From: CAADGL01 sp964643885
Lineage (GTDB): Bacteria; Planctomycetota; Phycisphaerae; UBA1845; Fen-1342
Length of the DNA stretch: 20,570 nt
Direction: 5' to 3'
NCBI GenBank assembly: GCA_964643885.1
Contig: CAZXUI010000080.1
Location: 1-20,570, forward strand
Of the stretch, positions 7,148 to 14,012 are shown piece by piece; the first letter of the stretch is position 1; every line of letters starts with the position of its first letter. A program made the translations under genes and the position numbers. The notes under the pieces were generated by a model. The model was not told the origin of the DNA. It searched no databases and saw only the letters and a list, made by a program, of their open reading frames with translations.

Positions 7148-7450
7148 GATCGTGGCTCCTGAGAACGAGACAGAAGTTCGGCCTGGATCACGACTTGCGC
7201 GAACGGGGCCGGCCGACGGGCGGGCCGTTCGCGGGCGGATTCGCCCCTGCGCATAGTGCAGGCACAGACGGATTCGCCCCGGCGAGAAAGTTATTTTGCC
7301 GAGCAGGACACGCCGCGACGGCGATGGTTGGCGAGCGGAGCCGGGCGGCGCGTGGCCGGACGGACGGTTGTTTCTCGCGTGTCGCAACGGGTCCGGGTAC
7401 AGTCGCCGCGAGCGACGGTGTCAGGGCTCGCGGGTACTCAGGGTGGTGTC
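7148..7450. promoter_or_regulatory. Divergent intergenic region with paired 12 bp direct repeats
   Basis: This 303 bp region separates two divergent genes and must contain both promoters. The 12-mer CGGATTCGCCCC occurs twice in the same orientation (7236-7247 and 7269-7280), 33 bp apart, about three helical turns. The first copy also sits in a small hairpin (GGGCG GATT CGCCC). The most AT-rich spot is AGTTATTTTG near 7289-7298. I could not assign a well-spaced -35/-10 pair for either gene. No small gene is convincing. Confidence 0.45.
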
Positions 7451-7990
7451 ATGAGCGGCAGTCCGGTGATTCCGAGGATCGGCCGGGACGTGTATATCGC
7501 CCCGACGGCGTACGTGGGGGGCGAGGTGGAGATCGGCGATGAGTGCACGATCATGCACCATGTGTGCGTCCGCGGGGATGTTTCGGCGATTCGGATCGGG
7601 CGGCGGGTGAACATTCAGGACGGGTCTGTCGTGCATACGAAGGGGGGCGTGCCGCTGGAGATCGAGGATGAGGTGGCCGTCGGCCACCTGGCGGTGGTGC
7701 ACTGCCGACGGGTGGGTCGGGGAGCGTTGATCGGCATCGGGGCAATCGTTCTGGATGACGCCGAGGTGGGGCCGGGGTGCCTGGTCGCGGCGGGTTCGCT
7801 GGTGACACCCGGGACGATTCTGCCTGCGGGGACGGTGGCGATGGGGCGGCCGGCGCGGGTGACGCGCGAGGTGACGGACGAGGATCGCCGTTACATGCGG
7901 TACGTGGTGGAGAACTACGTGAAGCTGGGGCGGCTGCACGCGGGCGGGATGTATCCGAACGCGGCGGCCGGGCGGGCGGCGCGCGACTGA
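7451..7990 (+). CDS. Gamma-carbonic-anhydrase family left-handed beta-helix protein
   Basis: This 179-residue protein is made of hexapeptide-repeat turns typical of a left-handed parallel beta-helix (IGDECTI, IRIGRRVNI, VGRGALIGIGAIV, VGPGCLVAAGSLV). It has the Cam/YrdA-family hallmarks: VCVRGD (Arg41, Asp43), NIQDGSVVH (Gln56, His62) and VGHLAVVH (His79, His84). The three His residues are expected to bind the metal at the trimer interface. The length matches the YrdA/PaaY group. Carbonic anhydrase activity is possible, but many members of this group show little activity, so acyl-group or scaffold roles remain open. The ATG at 7451 has AGGGTGG-like complementarity upstream. Earlier in-frame starts give a tail unlike the family and are rejected. 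The AI-2E-family gene follows on the same strand. Confidence 0.92.
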   Translation: MSGSPVIPRIGRDVYIAPTAYVGGEVEIGDECTIMHHVCVRGDVSAIRIGRRVNIQDGSVVHTKGGVPLEIEDEVAVGHLAVVHCRRVGRGALIGIGAIVLDDAEVGPGCLVAAGSLVTPGTILPAGTVAMGRPARVTREVTDEDRRYMRYVVENYVKLGRLHAGGMYPNAAAGRAARD

Positions 7991-8182
7991 CCCTGGCGGC
8001 GAGGCGGCCGCGCGGCGTGGCGTGCTACACCACGGTGCGCGGGCGGTAGACTCCGTGTGGGCAGGGACAGCTCGTGCGCAGTCGAGGCGAGTCGGCGAGT
8101 GAACAGGGCGCTTGATCAATCCGGTGAGGCGGCGGGCAGCCATCCGCCGGCCGGGCCGTCCGGTGCGGGGACGGCCGCCTCC

Positions 8183-9379
8183 ATGCAGCAGCGCCTGCGC
8201 GACGGGCTGATGCTGGTGGCGCTGTGCCTGCTGATCCTGGTGCTGACGTACGTGATTCTGCGCGAGCTGACGTTCATTCTGCGGCCGCTGTTCGTGGCGG
8301 TCTTCCTCTGCTACATCATCGTGCCGGCGCACCACTGGCTGGTTCGCCGGGGACTGCCGAGCCTGCTGGCGTATATCGTCATCGTCGGGATCACGATCAG
8401 CTCGATGTACGGGCTCACGCAGATCGCCTTCCGCGGCGTGGCCGACCTGACGGCGACGCTGCCCGCGCAGGTGGAGCAGCTCGAGCGAATCGTCGACGAG
8501 ACGATGCGAAAGGTGGAGCGGCTGCTGGGCATCGAGCCGCAGGGCGCGGAGACGGAGCCGCCGGCACAGACGCGGCCGGAGTCGCGGCGGGAGATGCTGC
8601 CGGCGACGCAGCCGTTCGCCGAGAGTCGCAGCGCGGCCGCGACCGACGCCGCGCCGGCCCAGGAGCTCGAGCGGGAGCCGGACCGGGCGACGACGCAGGC
8701 GGCGCCGGAGCGGCGCTGGACGCTGGTTTCCAGTGCGCGGCTGGCGGCGTGGGGTCGGGCGACGGTGGAGACGTTTGCGGGGCTGTTCACCGGGTCGCTG
8801 GTGGTGCTGTTCTACCTGATCTTTCTGCTGCTGGAGGTGGCGGGTTTCGAGCGGCGGCTGGTGGTCGCGTTCGGGCCGGAGCGGGCGGCGCGGATCCGTG
8901 ACGTGATGGCGAAGGTGAACGTGGCGGTCTCGTCCTACCTGGTCGTCAAGACGTTCATCAGCCTGCTGGTGGGTGGCTTGACGGCGGGGATTCTGGCGGC
9001 GTTCGGCGTCAGTCATGCGCTGACGTGGGGATTGCTGACCTTCATGGCGAATTACATCCCGTACATCGGCAGCATCGTGGCGGTGCTGTGCGCGGTGGCG
9101 GCGAGCATGGTGCAGTTCGGCGACGTCGGCCGGCCGGCGGCGATCCTGGTGCTGCTGTTCGCGGCGCAGCAGGCGACGGGCTCGCTGCTGGAGCCCTACA
9201 TGCTCGGCCGGCGGCTGCGGGTCAGCCCGCTGATGATCCTGATCTCTCTGGCGTTCTGGGGTTTTCTGTGGGGGATTCCGGGGATGTTCCTGTCGGCCCC
9301 GCTGCTGATGACGCTCAAGATCGTGCTGGAGAACATCGACACGACGCAGCCGGTGGCGCGGCTGATGGACAATTCGTAG
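8183..9379 (+). CDS. AI-2E family transporter (PerM/YdiK-type membrane protein)
   Basis: This is a polytopic inner-membrane protein, 398 residues from the chosen ATG. It starts with two hydrophobic segments (LMLVALCLLILVLTYVIL, then LRPLFVAVFLCYIIVPAHHW), a third (LLAYIVIVGITISSMYGL), a soluble domain, and then a C-terminal bundle. The C-terminal half carries the family patterns FMANYIPYIGSIVA and LEPYMLGRRLRVSPLMILIS, followed by FWGFLWGIPGMFLSAPLL. A Pro/Glu/Ala-rich stretch of about 60 residues (118-178) interrupts the soluble domain and is longer than usual. In-frame GTG starts at 8057 and 8099 would add 42 or 28 polar residues. None of the starts has a strong ribosome site, so the N-terminus is uncertain. 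Members have been linked to AI-2, small-molecule or sodium/proton export. The substrate here is unknown. Confidence 0.9.
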   Translation: MQQRLRDGLMLVALCLLILVLTYVILRELTFILRPLFVAVFLCYIIVPAHHWLVRRGLPSLLAYIVIVGITISSMYGLTQIAFRGVADLTATLPAQVEQLERIVDETMRKVERLLGIEPQGAETEPPAQTRPESRREMLPATQPFAESRSAAATDAAPAQELEREPDRATTQAAPERRWTLVSSARLAAWGRATVETFAGLFTGSLVVLFYLIFLLLEVAGFERRLVVAFGPERAARIRDVMAKVNVAVSSYLVVKTFISLLVGGLTAGILAAFGVSHALTWGLLTFMANYIPYIGSIVAVLCAVAASMVQFGDVGRPAAILVLLFAAQQATGSLLEPYMLGRRLRVSPLMILISLAFWGFLWGIPGMFLSAPLLMTLKIVLENIDTTQPVARLMDNS

Positions 9380-9386
9380 GTCCAGC

Positions 9387-10928
9387 TTAGACGAGCGCGG
9401 GATCGGGGGCGGCGGCCTGGGCGGGGGGACGGCGCGAGAAGCGCAGCGCGCCGAAGCTGTGCAGGGCGACGTAGGCGTAGCCGAAGATGAACAGGCCGAG
9501 GAAGGGGATGGCGGCCGAGACGCGCTGCACCCAGTGATCAAAGAAGAACAGCGAGCAGAGGCAGGCGAGCAGATAGGCGGCCAGCGACAGCTCGGCCCAG
9601 GCCTTCCACGCGCCGCGCGAGCGGACGCGCGCGAGGCTCGCTTTGACCGCAACGCCGTCGGCGGCCTGGTCGCCGAACTTGGGCGTGCGGACGAACTCTC
9701 CCGCGCGAAAGATCACGCCCTCGATCGCGGCGACGGCGTTGTTGAAGGCGATGCCGATGCCGATCGCCATCAGCGCGGGGATGTGCCAGAGTATCTCCAG
9801 CCAGCTCCGGGCCAGCTCACGCTGGCTGACGACGTAGAAGCTGAGGGCCGAGCCGGTGCCGATGACGAACATGCAGAAGTCGACCGCCAGGCGCCACGAG
9901 GGCTGCTGGCCGGGGACGACGAGCTTGGCGATCAGGGCCGGGCCGATCAGCACGCTGAGCAGGACCATCAGGACGTAGACGGCCCAGCTCGAGAGGTGAA
10001 AGCAGGCCTCCAGCTTGACGCGCCAATCGGGCCCGCGGCGGAAGACGTCGCGCAGCAGCTTGACGCAGGTCTGGGCGCCGCCCTTGGTCCAGCGGTGCTG
10101 CTGAGCCTTGAAGGCGTTCATCTCCGGCGGAAGCTCGGCCGGCGCGGTCAGATCGGGCAGAAAGACGAAGCGCCAGCCCTGGAGCTGGGCTCGATAGGAG
10201 AGATCGAGGTCCTCGGTCAGCGTGTCGTGCTGCCAGCCGCCGGCGTCCTGGATGGCGCTGCGGCGCCAGATTCCGGCCGTGCCGTTGAAGCTCATGAATC
10301 GCCCGGAGCGATTGCGGGCGGTGTGCTCGATCAGAAAGTGGCCGTCGAGCAGGATGGCCTGGGCGTGCGTCAGCAGCGAGCTGCCGCGGTTGAGATGGTC
10401 CCAGCGGCACTGGACCATGCCGACCTTCTGGTCGGTGAAAAAGTGCACGGTTTCGCGCAGGACCTGCTCGGGCGGGAGAAAGTCCGCGTCGAAGATGGCG
10501 ATGAACTCGCCGGTGGCCGAGTTCAGGCCGTTGGCCAGCGCGCCGGCCTTGTAGCCGGTGCGGTCGCTTCGGTGGATGTAGACGATGTCGTGTCCTGCGG
10601 CGCGGAGGCGCTCGACGGTCTGGCGGGCGATCTCGGCGGTCTGGTCGGTGGAGTCATCGAGGACCTGGATCTGGAGCCGGTCGCGCGGGTAGTCGATGCG
10701 GCAGGCCTGCTCGATGATGCGGCGGGCGACGTAGCGCTCGTTGTACATCGGGAGCTGGACGGTGACGCGCGGCAGCTCGCTGTAGCGCGAGAGTGGGATC
10801 GGGCGCTGTCTGCGGACACGAAAGTAGGTCAGCACCAGAAAATAGCGGTGCAGCCCGAAGACGCAGAGCGCTGCGAGCACGACGGAATAAGCTGTCAGGG
10901 CGGCGTTGCCCCACAATCCAAAGTCCAT
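9387..10928 (-). CDS. Membrane GT2 glycosyltransferase (cellulose synthase-like)
   Basis: This is a processive-type family 2 glycosyltransferase, 513 residues from the ATG at 10928. One N-terminal helix precedes the cytoplasmic GT-A domain. The catalytic motifs are all present: DDSTD (91-95), FDADF (146-150, the DxD pair), TEDLD (238-242) and QQHRW (276-280). PRVTVQLPMYNE marks the nucleotide-sugar fold. Four or five membrane helices follow (from about 310) and should form the glycan channel. No PilZ domain is present. The motif set places it near the CslA/glucomannan and cellulose-synthase branches, but the polymer cannot be named. A GTG at 10949 is also in frame but has no ribosome site. 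The stop lies 7 bp from the stop of the convergent AI-2E-family gene. A good promoter lies at 10983-11011. Confidence 0.93.
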   Translation of the reverse strand: MDFGLWGNAALTAYSVVLAALCVFGLHRYFLVLTYFRVRRQRPIPLSRYSELPRVTVQLPMYNERYVARRIIEQACRIDYPRDRLQIQVLDDSTDQTAEIARQTVERLRAAGHDIVYIHRSDRTGYKAGALANGLNSATGEFIAIFDADFLPPEQVLRETVHFFTDQKVGMVQCRWDHLNRGSSLLTHAQAILLDGHFLIEHTARNRSGRFMSFNGTAGIWRRSAIQDAGGWQHDTLTEDLDLSYRAQLQGWRFVFLPDLTAPAELPPEMNAFKAQQHRWTKGGAQTCVKLLRDVFRRGPDWRVKLEACFHLSSWAVYVLMVLLSVLIGPALIAKLVVPGQQPSWRLAVDFCMFVIGTGSALSFYVVSQRELARSWLEILWHIPALMAIGIGIAFNNAVAAIEGVIFRAGEFVRTPKFGDQAADGVAVKASLARVRSRGAWKAWAELSLAAYLLACLCSLFFFDHWVQRVSAAIPFLGLFIFGYAYVALHSFGALRFSRRPPAQAAAPDPALV

Positions 10929-10982
10929 GAGCGACGTTCCCACCCACACGGACAGCCGTATGTCGTGATTCTCAAAGCAGTA

Positions 10983-11011
10983 ATGTTACGTGGCCGCACC
11001 ATGGGGGTCAA
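10983..11011 (-). promoter_or_regulatory. Promoter of the GT2 glycosyltransferase gene
   Basis: On the minus strand TTGACC (11006-11011) and TAACAT (10983-10988) are separated by exactly 17 bp, matching the sigma-70 consensus at five and four positions. The start would be near 10976, giving a leader of about 48 bases to the ATG at 10928. This leader excludes little, but it fits both possible starts. Confidence 0.6.
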
Positions 11012-11030
11012 TCGACCGCGGCGCCCGGAA

Positions 11031-11059
11031 TTCACTCGCCGCGGCCGACATGGTATTCT
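11031..11059 (+). promoter_or_regulatory. Promoter of the LOG-family gene
   Basis: TTCACT (11031-11036) and TATTCT (11054-11059) are 17 bp apart, and the -10 is preceded by TGG, an extended -10 feature. The start would be near 11066, about 38 bases before the GTG at 11104. This promoter and the one for the GT2 gene point away from each other with about 20 bp between their -35 boxes. Confidence 0.5.
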
Positions 11060-11103
11060 ATCCAGATTCCCGTGCCTTTCACGAGGCGCGAAGGAGGGCG
11101 TGC

Positions 11104-12183
11104 GTGAACGATCGTCCGGGCCCGAAGGAGGCGGAGCGGCCGCCGTCGCAGCGCGAGCGCGACATCGCCGACTTCGCCGCGCGGCATTTCGAAGGAGAGA
11201 ACCGCGACCTGTACGAACAGATGCTGCTGACGCTCTGCCGTCTGGCGCGCGAGAAGGCGGACCGGGGCGACGTGAAGCTGCTGGCCAAGGCGCTGGCGGA
11301 GCTGCGCTACGGACTGAAGGTCTTCGCGCCCTATCGCGAGACGCGCAAGATCAGCATTTTCGGCTCGGCCCGGACGCCGGACGACCACCCGGACTACCGG
11401 GCGGCGGAGGACTTCGCCCGCAAGATGTGCCAGCACGGGTGGATGGTGATCACCGGTGCGGGCGACGGCATCATGAAGGCGGGGCACGGCGGGGCGGGCC
11501 GGCAGGCGAGCTTCGGCGTGGCGATCCGCCTGCCCTTCGAGCAGAAAACCAACGAGATCATCGCCAACGACTCGAAGCTGGTGAACTTCCGCTACTTTTT
11601 CACCCGCAAGCTGATGTTCGTCAAGGAAGCCAGCGCCGTGGCGCTTTTTCCGGGCGGATTCGGCACGCAGGACGAGGGCTTCGAGGTCCTCACGCTCGTG
11701 CAGACGGGCAAGGCGCCGCTGATTCCGATCGTGATGATCGAGCGGCCCGGCGGCACCTACTGGCGGGCCTGGCAGCAGTACCTGGCCGGCGAGTTGCTGC
11801 GGGCCGGAATGATCAGCCCGCAGGACCTGCATCTGTTCACCATCACCGACGACGTCGATGCGGCGGTCGCGGTGGTCGAGCGGTTCTACCGGGTCTTTCA
11901 CTCGATGCGCTGGGTGGGTGACGAGCTGGTGCTGCGGCTGAATCAGCCCGTGCCCGCGGGGCGGCTCGAGCGGCTCAACGACGAGTTCGCGGGGCGGATT
12001 CTCAGCGGCGGGCGGATCGAGACCTGCGGTCCGCTGCCGGCGGAGAACGGCGAATACCCGGACAAGCCGCGTCTGAGAATGGCGTTCGACAAGAAGAGCT
12101 ACGGCACCCTGCGGCTGCTGATCGACGCACTCAACGGCGCTGCGGAGCCGGCCCCGGCCGCGGCCGCGGCCGGAAAGGGCTGA
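11104..12183 (+). CDS. LOG family (TIGR00730-like) Rossmann-fold protein
   Basis: This 359-residue protein carries a LOG/lysine-decarboxylase-like nucleotide-binding fold. After a charged N-terminal helical region of about 80 residues comes KISIFGSAR, then GAGDGIMKAGHGGA (118-131) and the family signature PGGFGTQDE (183-191), whose last Glu is the catalytic residue in LOG phosphoribohydrolases. The glycine-rich motif reads GAGDG, where short LOG proteins usually have GGGxxG, so it belongs to the longer bacterial branch of uncertain substrate. In known relatives the reaction is removal of ribose 5-phosphate from a nucleoside monophosphate. The GTG at 11104 has AAGGAGGG six bases upstream, which is the best ribosome site in this region. 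Longer in-frame starts at 10990 and 11050 lie near or before the likely transcription start. The C-terminus is an Ala/Pro tail. Confidence 0.92.
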   Translation: MNDRPGPKEAERPPSQRERDIADFAARHFEGENRDLYEQMLLTLCRLAREKADRGDVKLLAKALAELRYGLKVFAPYRETRKISIFGSARTPDDHPDYRAAEDFARKMCQHGWMVITGAGDGIMKAGHGGAGRQASFGVAIRLPFEQKTNEIIANDSKLVNFRYFFTRKLMFVKEASAVALFPGGFGTQDEGFEVLTLVQTGKAPLIPIVMIERPGGTYWRAWQQYLAGELLRAGMISPQDLHLFTITDDVDAAVAVVERFYRVFHSMRWVGDELVLRLNQPVPAGRLERLNDEFAGRILSGGRIETCGPLPAENGEYPDKPRLRMAFDKKSYGTLRLLIDALNGAAEPAPAAAAAGKG

Positions 12184-12244
12184 AAAAGGCCCGGGCGGCG
12201 GCCGGTTCGCGTGCGGCGACGGTCTACGCGGGCGTTTCGACGCT

Positions 12245-12270
12245 AAAAAACCGGGGGTTTTTGCCCCCGC
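12245..12270 (-). terminator. Intrinsic terminator-like hairpin reading on the minus strand
   Basis: On the minus strand the stem CGGGGG/CCCCCG (12264-12269 with 12252-12257) closes a six-base loop CAAAAA and is followed by GTTTTTT, which is canonical for rho-independent termination. On the plus strand no T-run follows this stem. An alternative, mutually exclusive 7 bp stem AAAAACC/GGTTTTT (12246-12252 with 12256-12262) is possible. The flanking genes both run on the plus strand, so the best reading direction is unexpected. It may still limit read-through from the LOG-family gene. Confidence 0.55.
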
Positions 12271-12495
12271 CTGCCTGAAAACTGCTTGACGAAACGGGTA
12301 AAGCGTGCGAGAAGAGTAGCCGCAATTGCCGTAGATGCTGCGGCTGTGCGACGGGAAGGTCGCAACCGGCCGTCGATCGGCGCGGATCGGCGGGCGGTTT
12401 CCGGGCCGTGCATCCTTCCAGCAATTCGCGTCCCCGCACGGCGCGGGGGCAACCGGTTCACCTTACGTCCCGTATCTCGATGAGGAGGTCCCTGT
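12271..12495 (+). promoter_or_regulatory. Leader region of the HU-family gene
   Basis: This 225 bp region has no convincing gene. TTGACG (12286-12291) is a near-consensus -35 box, but the bases 16-19 bp further on make a poor -10, so the promoter is not settled. A hairpin CCCCGC/GCGGGG (12432-12437 with 12443-12448) with a five-base loop lies about 35 bases before the ribosome site. The site itself, GAGGAGG at 12482-12488, is six to eight bases before the ATG and is very strong, as expected for an abundant nucleoid protein. Confidence 0.4.
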
Positions 12496-12831
12496 ATGGC
12501 GAAGTCCAAGAAGTCAGCCAGTTCCGGCAACAAGCCCCGCACGAAGTCCGACGTCTTTCGCGCGCTGTCCGAGTCGACCGGCCTGACGCGGCGGCAGGTG
12601 GCCGACGTGTTCGACAACATGGCCGGCCTGATCAAGCAGGATCTCTCGAGCCGCGGCCCGGGCATCTTCAACGTGCCGGGTCTGATGAAGATCACGGTTC
12701 AGAAGAAGCCGGCGACCAAGGCCCGCAAGGGCATCAACCCCTTCACCGGCGAGGAGATCATGATCAAGGCCAAGCCGGCGCGCAAGGTCGTCAAGGTCCG
12801 TCCGCTCAAGGGCCTGAAGGAAATGGTCTAG
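12496..12831 (+). CDS. HU/IHF family DNA-binding protein
   Basis: This 111-residue nucleoid-associated protein should bend and wrap DNA as a dimer. A basic tail of about 17 residues (KSKKSASSGNKPRTK) precedes the helical part (SDVFRALSESTGLTRRQVADVFDNM), which forms the dimer core. The DNA-binding arm carries INPFTGEE, with Pro82 at the position that intercalates between base pairs in HU and IHF. The C-terminus (KVVKVRPLKGLKEMV) matches the family end. The usual HU arm reads RNPxTG, and here the Arg is replaced by Ile. The N-terminal tail is longer than in E. coli HU. The start is fixed by a very strong ribosome site. The gene stands alone between a terminator-like hairpin and GC-rich palindromes. 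Confidence 0.95.
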   Translation: MAKSKKSASSGNKPRTKSDVFRALSESTGLTRRQVADVFDNMAGLIKQDLSSRGPGIFNVPGLMKITVQKKPATKARKGINPFTGEEIMIKAKPARKVVKVRPLKGLKEMV

Positions 12832-12857
12832 CCGCCGGCGGCCGGCCGGCCGGCCGC
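12831..12857. terminator. GC-only palindromes at the end of the HU-family gene
   Basis: Immediately after the stop codon lie a 12 bp palindrome GCCGCCGGCGGC (12831-12842) and an overlapping perfect 20 bp palindrome of GGCC repeats (12838-12857). They would form a strong hairpin just after translation ends. No T-run follows, so this is a pause or mRNA 3'-end stabilising structure at least as likely as a true intrinsic terminator. Confidence 0.4.
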
Positions 12858-12977
12858 GAACGCCGGGCCTGATGCGCCACACGGGCCAGGCAGCATCGCC
12901 ACTTGCCGGGCGGGCGCCGAAGCGGCGCACCTGACATTCTCCGCTGCGGCGCCGGGCCGACGGGACGGCCGGCGCGG

Positions 12978-13769
12978 TCACGCCTGAGCGGCGGGCGGAT
13001 CGTCGGGGTTCGAGTCTCCACGGCGGCGCAGCTCATCCCGAAGCTGTGCCGCCGTCTCGAAATCCTCCCTCTCGATCGCGGCGGTGAGCCTTTCACGCAG
13101 CGTCTGGCCGACGCCGTAATCGCGCCGCAACTGCTCTTCCATCTGCTTGAGAATGGCGATGCCGCCGTGCTTGCGGCGGCTCTCCGGGTCGATGCCGGCC
13201 CGGGCGAGGGCGTCGTCGATACGGGCGATGCCGCGCTCCAGCTCGTCGATCGCCTCGTCGAAGCGATGCTCGATCAGGTGCAGCCCGGCCCGGGCGCGGG
13301 CGCGATTGAGCAGCAGCGTCGCGACCAGCGCGGTCTGGGCCGTCACGCCGGCCGCCCGGGATTCCTCCAGCAGGTCGGCGATCGTCAGGCAGGCGTCGAT
13401 GTCGCGGCAGGCGCGGTTGAGATAATCGCGGGCCAGCGCGTGCTGTTCGTGCTCGTAGGCCCGGTCCGCCAGCGTCGAGAACGCCAGCCGGCGGTAGTTG
13501 AACTGCTGCAACTCGCGGACCAGCTCCTGCCAGTCCGTCGCCGAGACGGTCCGCTCCAGCGCCAGCTCGTGCTGGATGAAGTCGAGCGCCGAGGGCATGC
13601 CGCGGAAGCGCGCGCCGTCCGGCCGGCCGTCCATGAACATCTGCAAAACGCCCATCTCGACGCGAAGCTGGACGATCTCCTGGCCGTCGATGCCGCGCAC
13701 GACGCGGGCGCCGATCTCGTCATCCGGGCAGTGCCAGTCGGCGGTCAAGGCGGTCAGGTCGAGGTTCAT
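12978..13769 (-). CDS. UvrB/UvrC (UVR) motif-containing protein, unknown role
   Basis: This 263-residue soluble protein has a C-terminal UVR motif (LRERLTAAIEREDFETAAQL, then RDELRRRG, about residues 224-251). In UvrB and UvrC this hairpin mediates their contact, and it also occurs in Clp/Mcs adaptors. The rest is unlike UvrB, UvrC or McsA: no nuclease, helicase or zinc-finger Cys pairs are visible. The N-terminus (TADWHCPDDEIGARVVRG) is probably a small beta domain. The central part (75-215) is all-helical and TPR-like. The ATG at 13769 has AGGGGAG five bases upstream. It faces the HU-family gene convergently across 146 bp. A protein-interaction adaptor is the most likely job. A repair link is only a guess from the motif. 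Confidence 0.82.
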   Translation of the reverse strand: MNLDLTALTADWHCPDDEIGARVVRGIDGQEIVQLRVEMGVLQMFMDGRPDGARFRGMPSALDFIQHELALERTVSATDWQELVRELQQFNYRRLAFSTLADRAYEHEQHALARDYLNRACRDIDACLTIADLLEESRAAGVTAQTALVATLLLNRARARAGLHLIEHRFDEAIDELERGIARIDDALARAGIDPESRRKHGGIAILKQMEEQLRRDYGVGQTLRERLTAAIEREDFETAAQLRDELRRRGDSNPDDPPAAQA

Positions 13770-13929
13770 CGCGCTCCCCTTCCGGTCCGGGTGCGGTATC
13801 GGCCGGCCTGAGCGCGGTCTGGAGTTTTCGCATGCCGCCCATAAAAGGCGGTGTCGCGGCGAGTCGGAAGTGCGGAGGCAGGGCGACCCAGCCGCGGCCG
13901 GGGCGCATAAAAGCTGATCGGCGGCGCAT

Positions 13930-13961
13930 GCCGGCCGCGGCGGCCGGCCGCCGCGGCCGGC
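13930..13961. repeat. Perfect 32 bp all-GC palindrome
   Basis: Each base from 13930 pairs with its mirror base to 13961, with no loop bases, and every base is G or C (CCGGCCGCGGCGGCC half-sites). It lies 52 bp after the pntB stop in the minus-strand sense and about 160 bp before the UVR-protein start. As RNA it would form a very stable stem and could end or protect the pnt transcript. As DNA it could extrude a cruciform. Two direct GATCGGCCGG copies (13969-13978 and 13999-14008) lie beside it. Confidence 0.75.
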
Positions 13962-14012
13962 CGGACAGGATCGGCCGGCACGCGGCCCGTGCGTCCGTGA
14001 TCGGCCGGTCGG

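Noticed and set aside
5465..7162. 565-codon plus-strand frame
   Set aside because: Antisense shadow of the DUF3352-like gene, which has a signal peptide and a ribosome site. This frame has neither.
8024..8052. Possible promoter of the AI-2E gene (GCTACA, 17 bp, TAGACT)
   Set aside because: The -35 match is poor (three of six). The -10 resembles that of pntAA, but this is not enough to list it.
7421..9652. 743-codon minus-strand frame
   Set aside because: Runs antisense through the gamma-carbonic-anhydrase and AI-2E genes. The product is Arg/His/Pro-rich with no domain.
9459..11921. 820-codon plus-strand frame
   Set aside because: Crosses the GT2 gene antisense, then the LOG gene in the wrong frame. 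No coherent protein.
13852..13916. Two CATAAAAG-like -10 boxes upstream of the UVR-protein gene
   Set aside because: No -35 box with more than three matches at suitable spacing.
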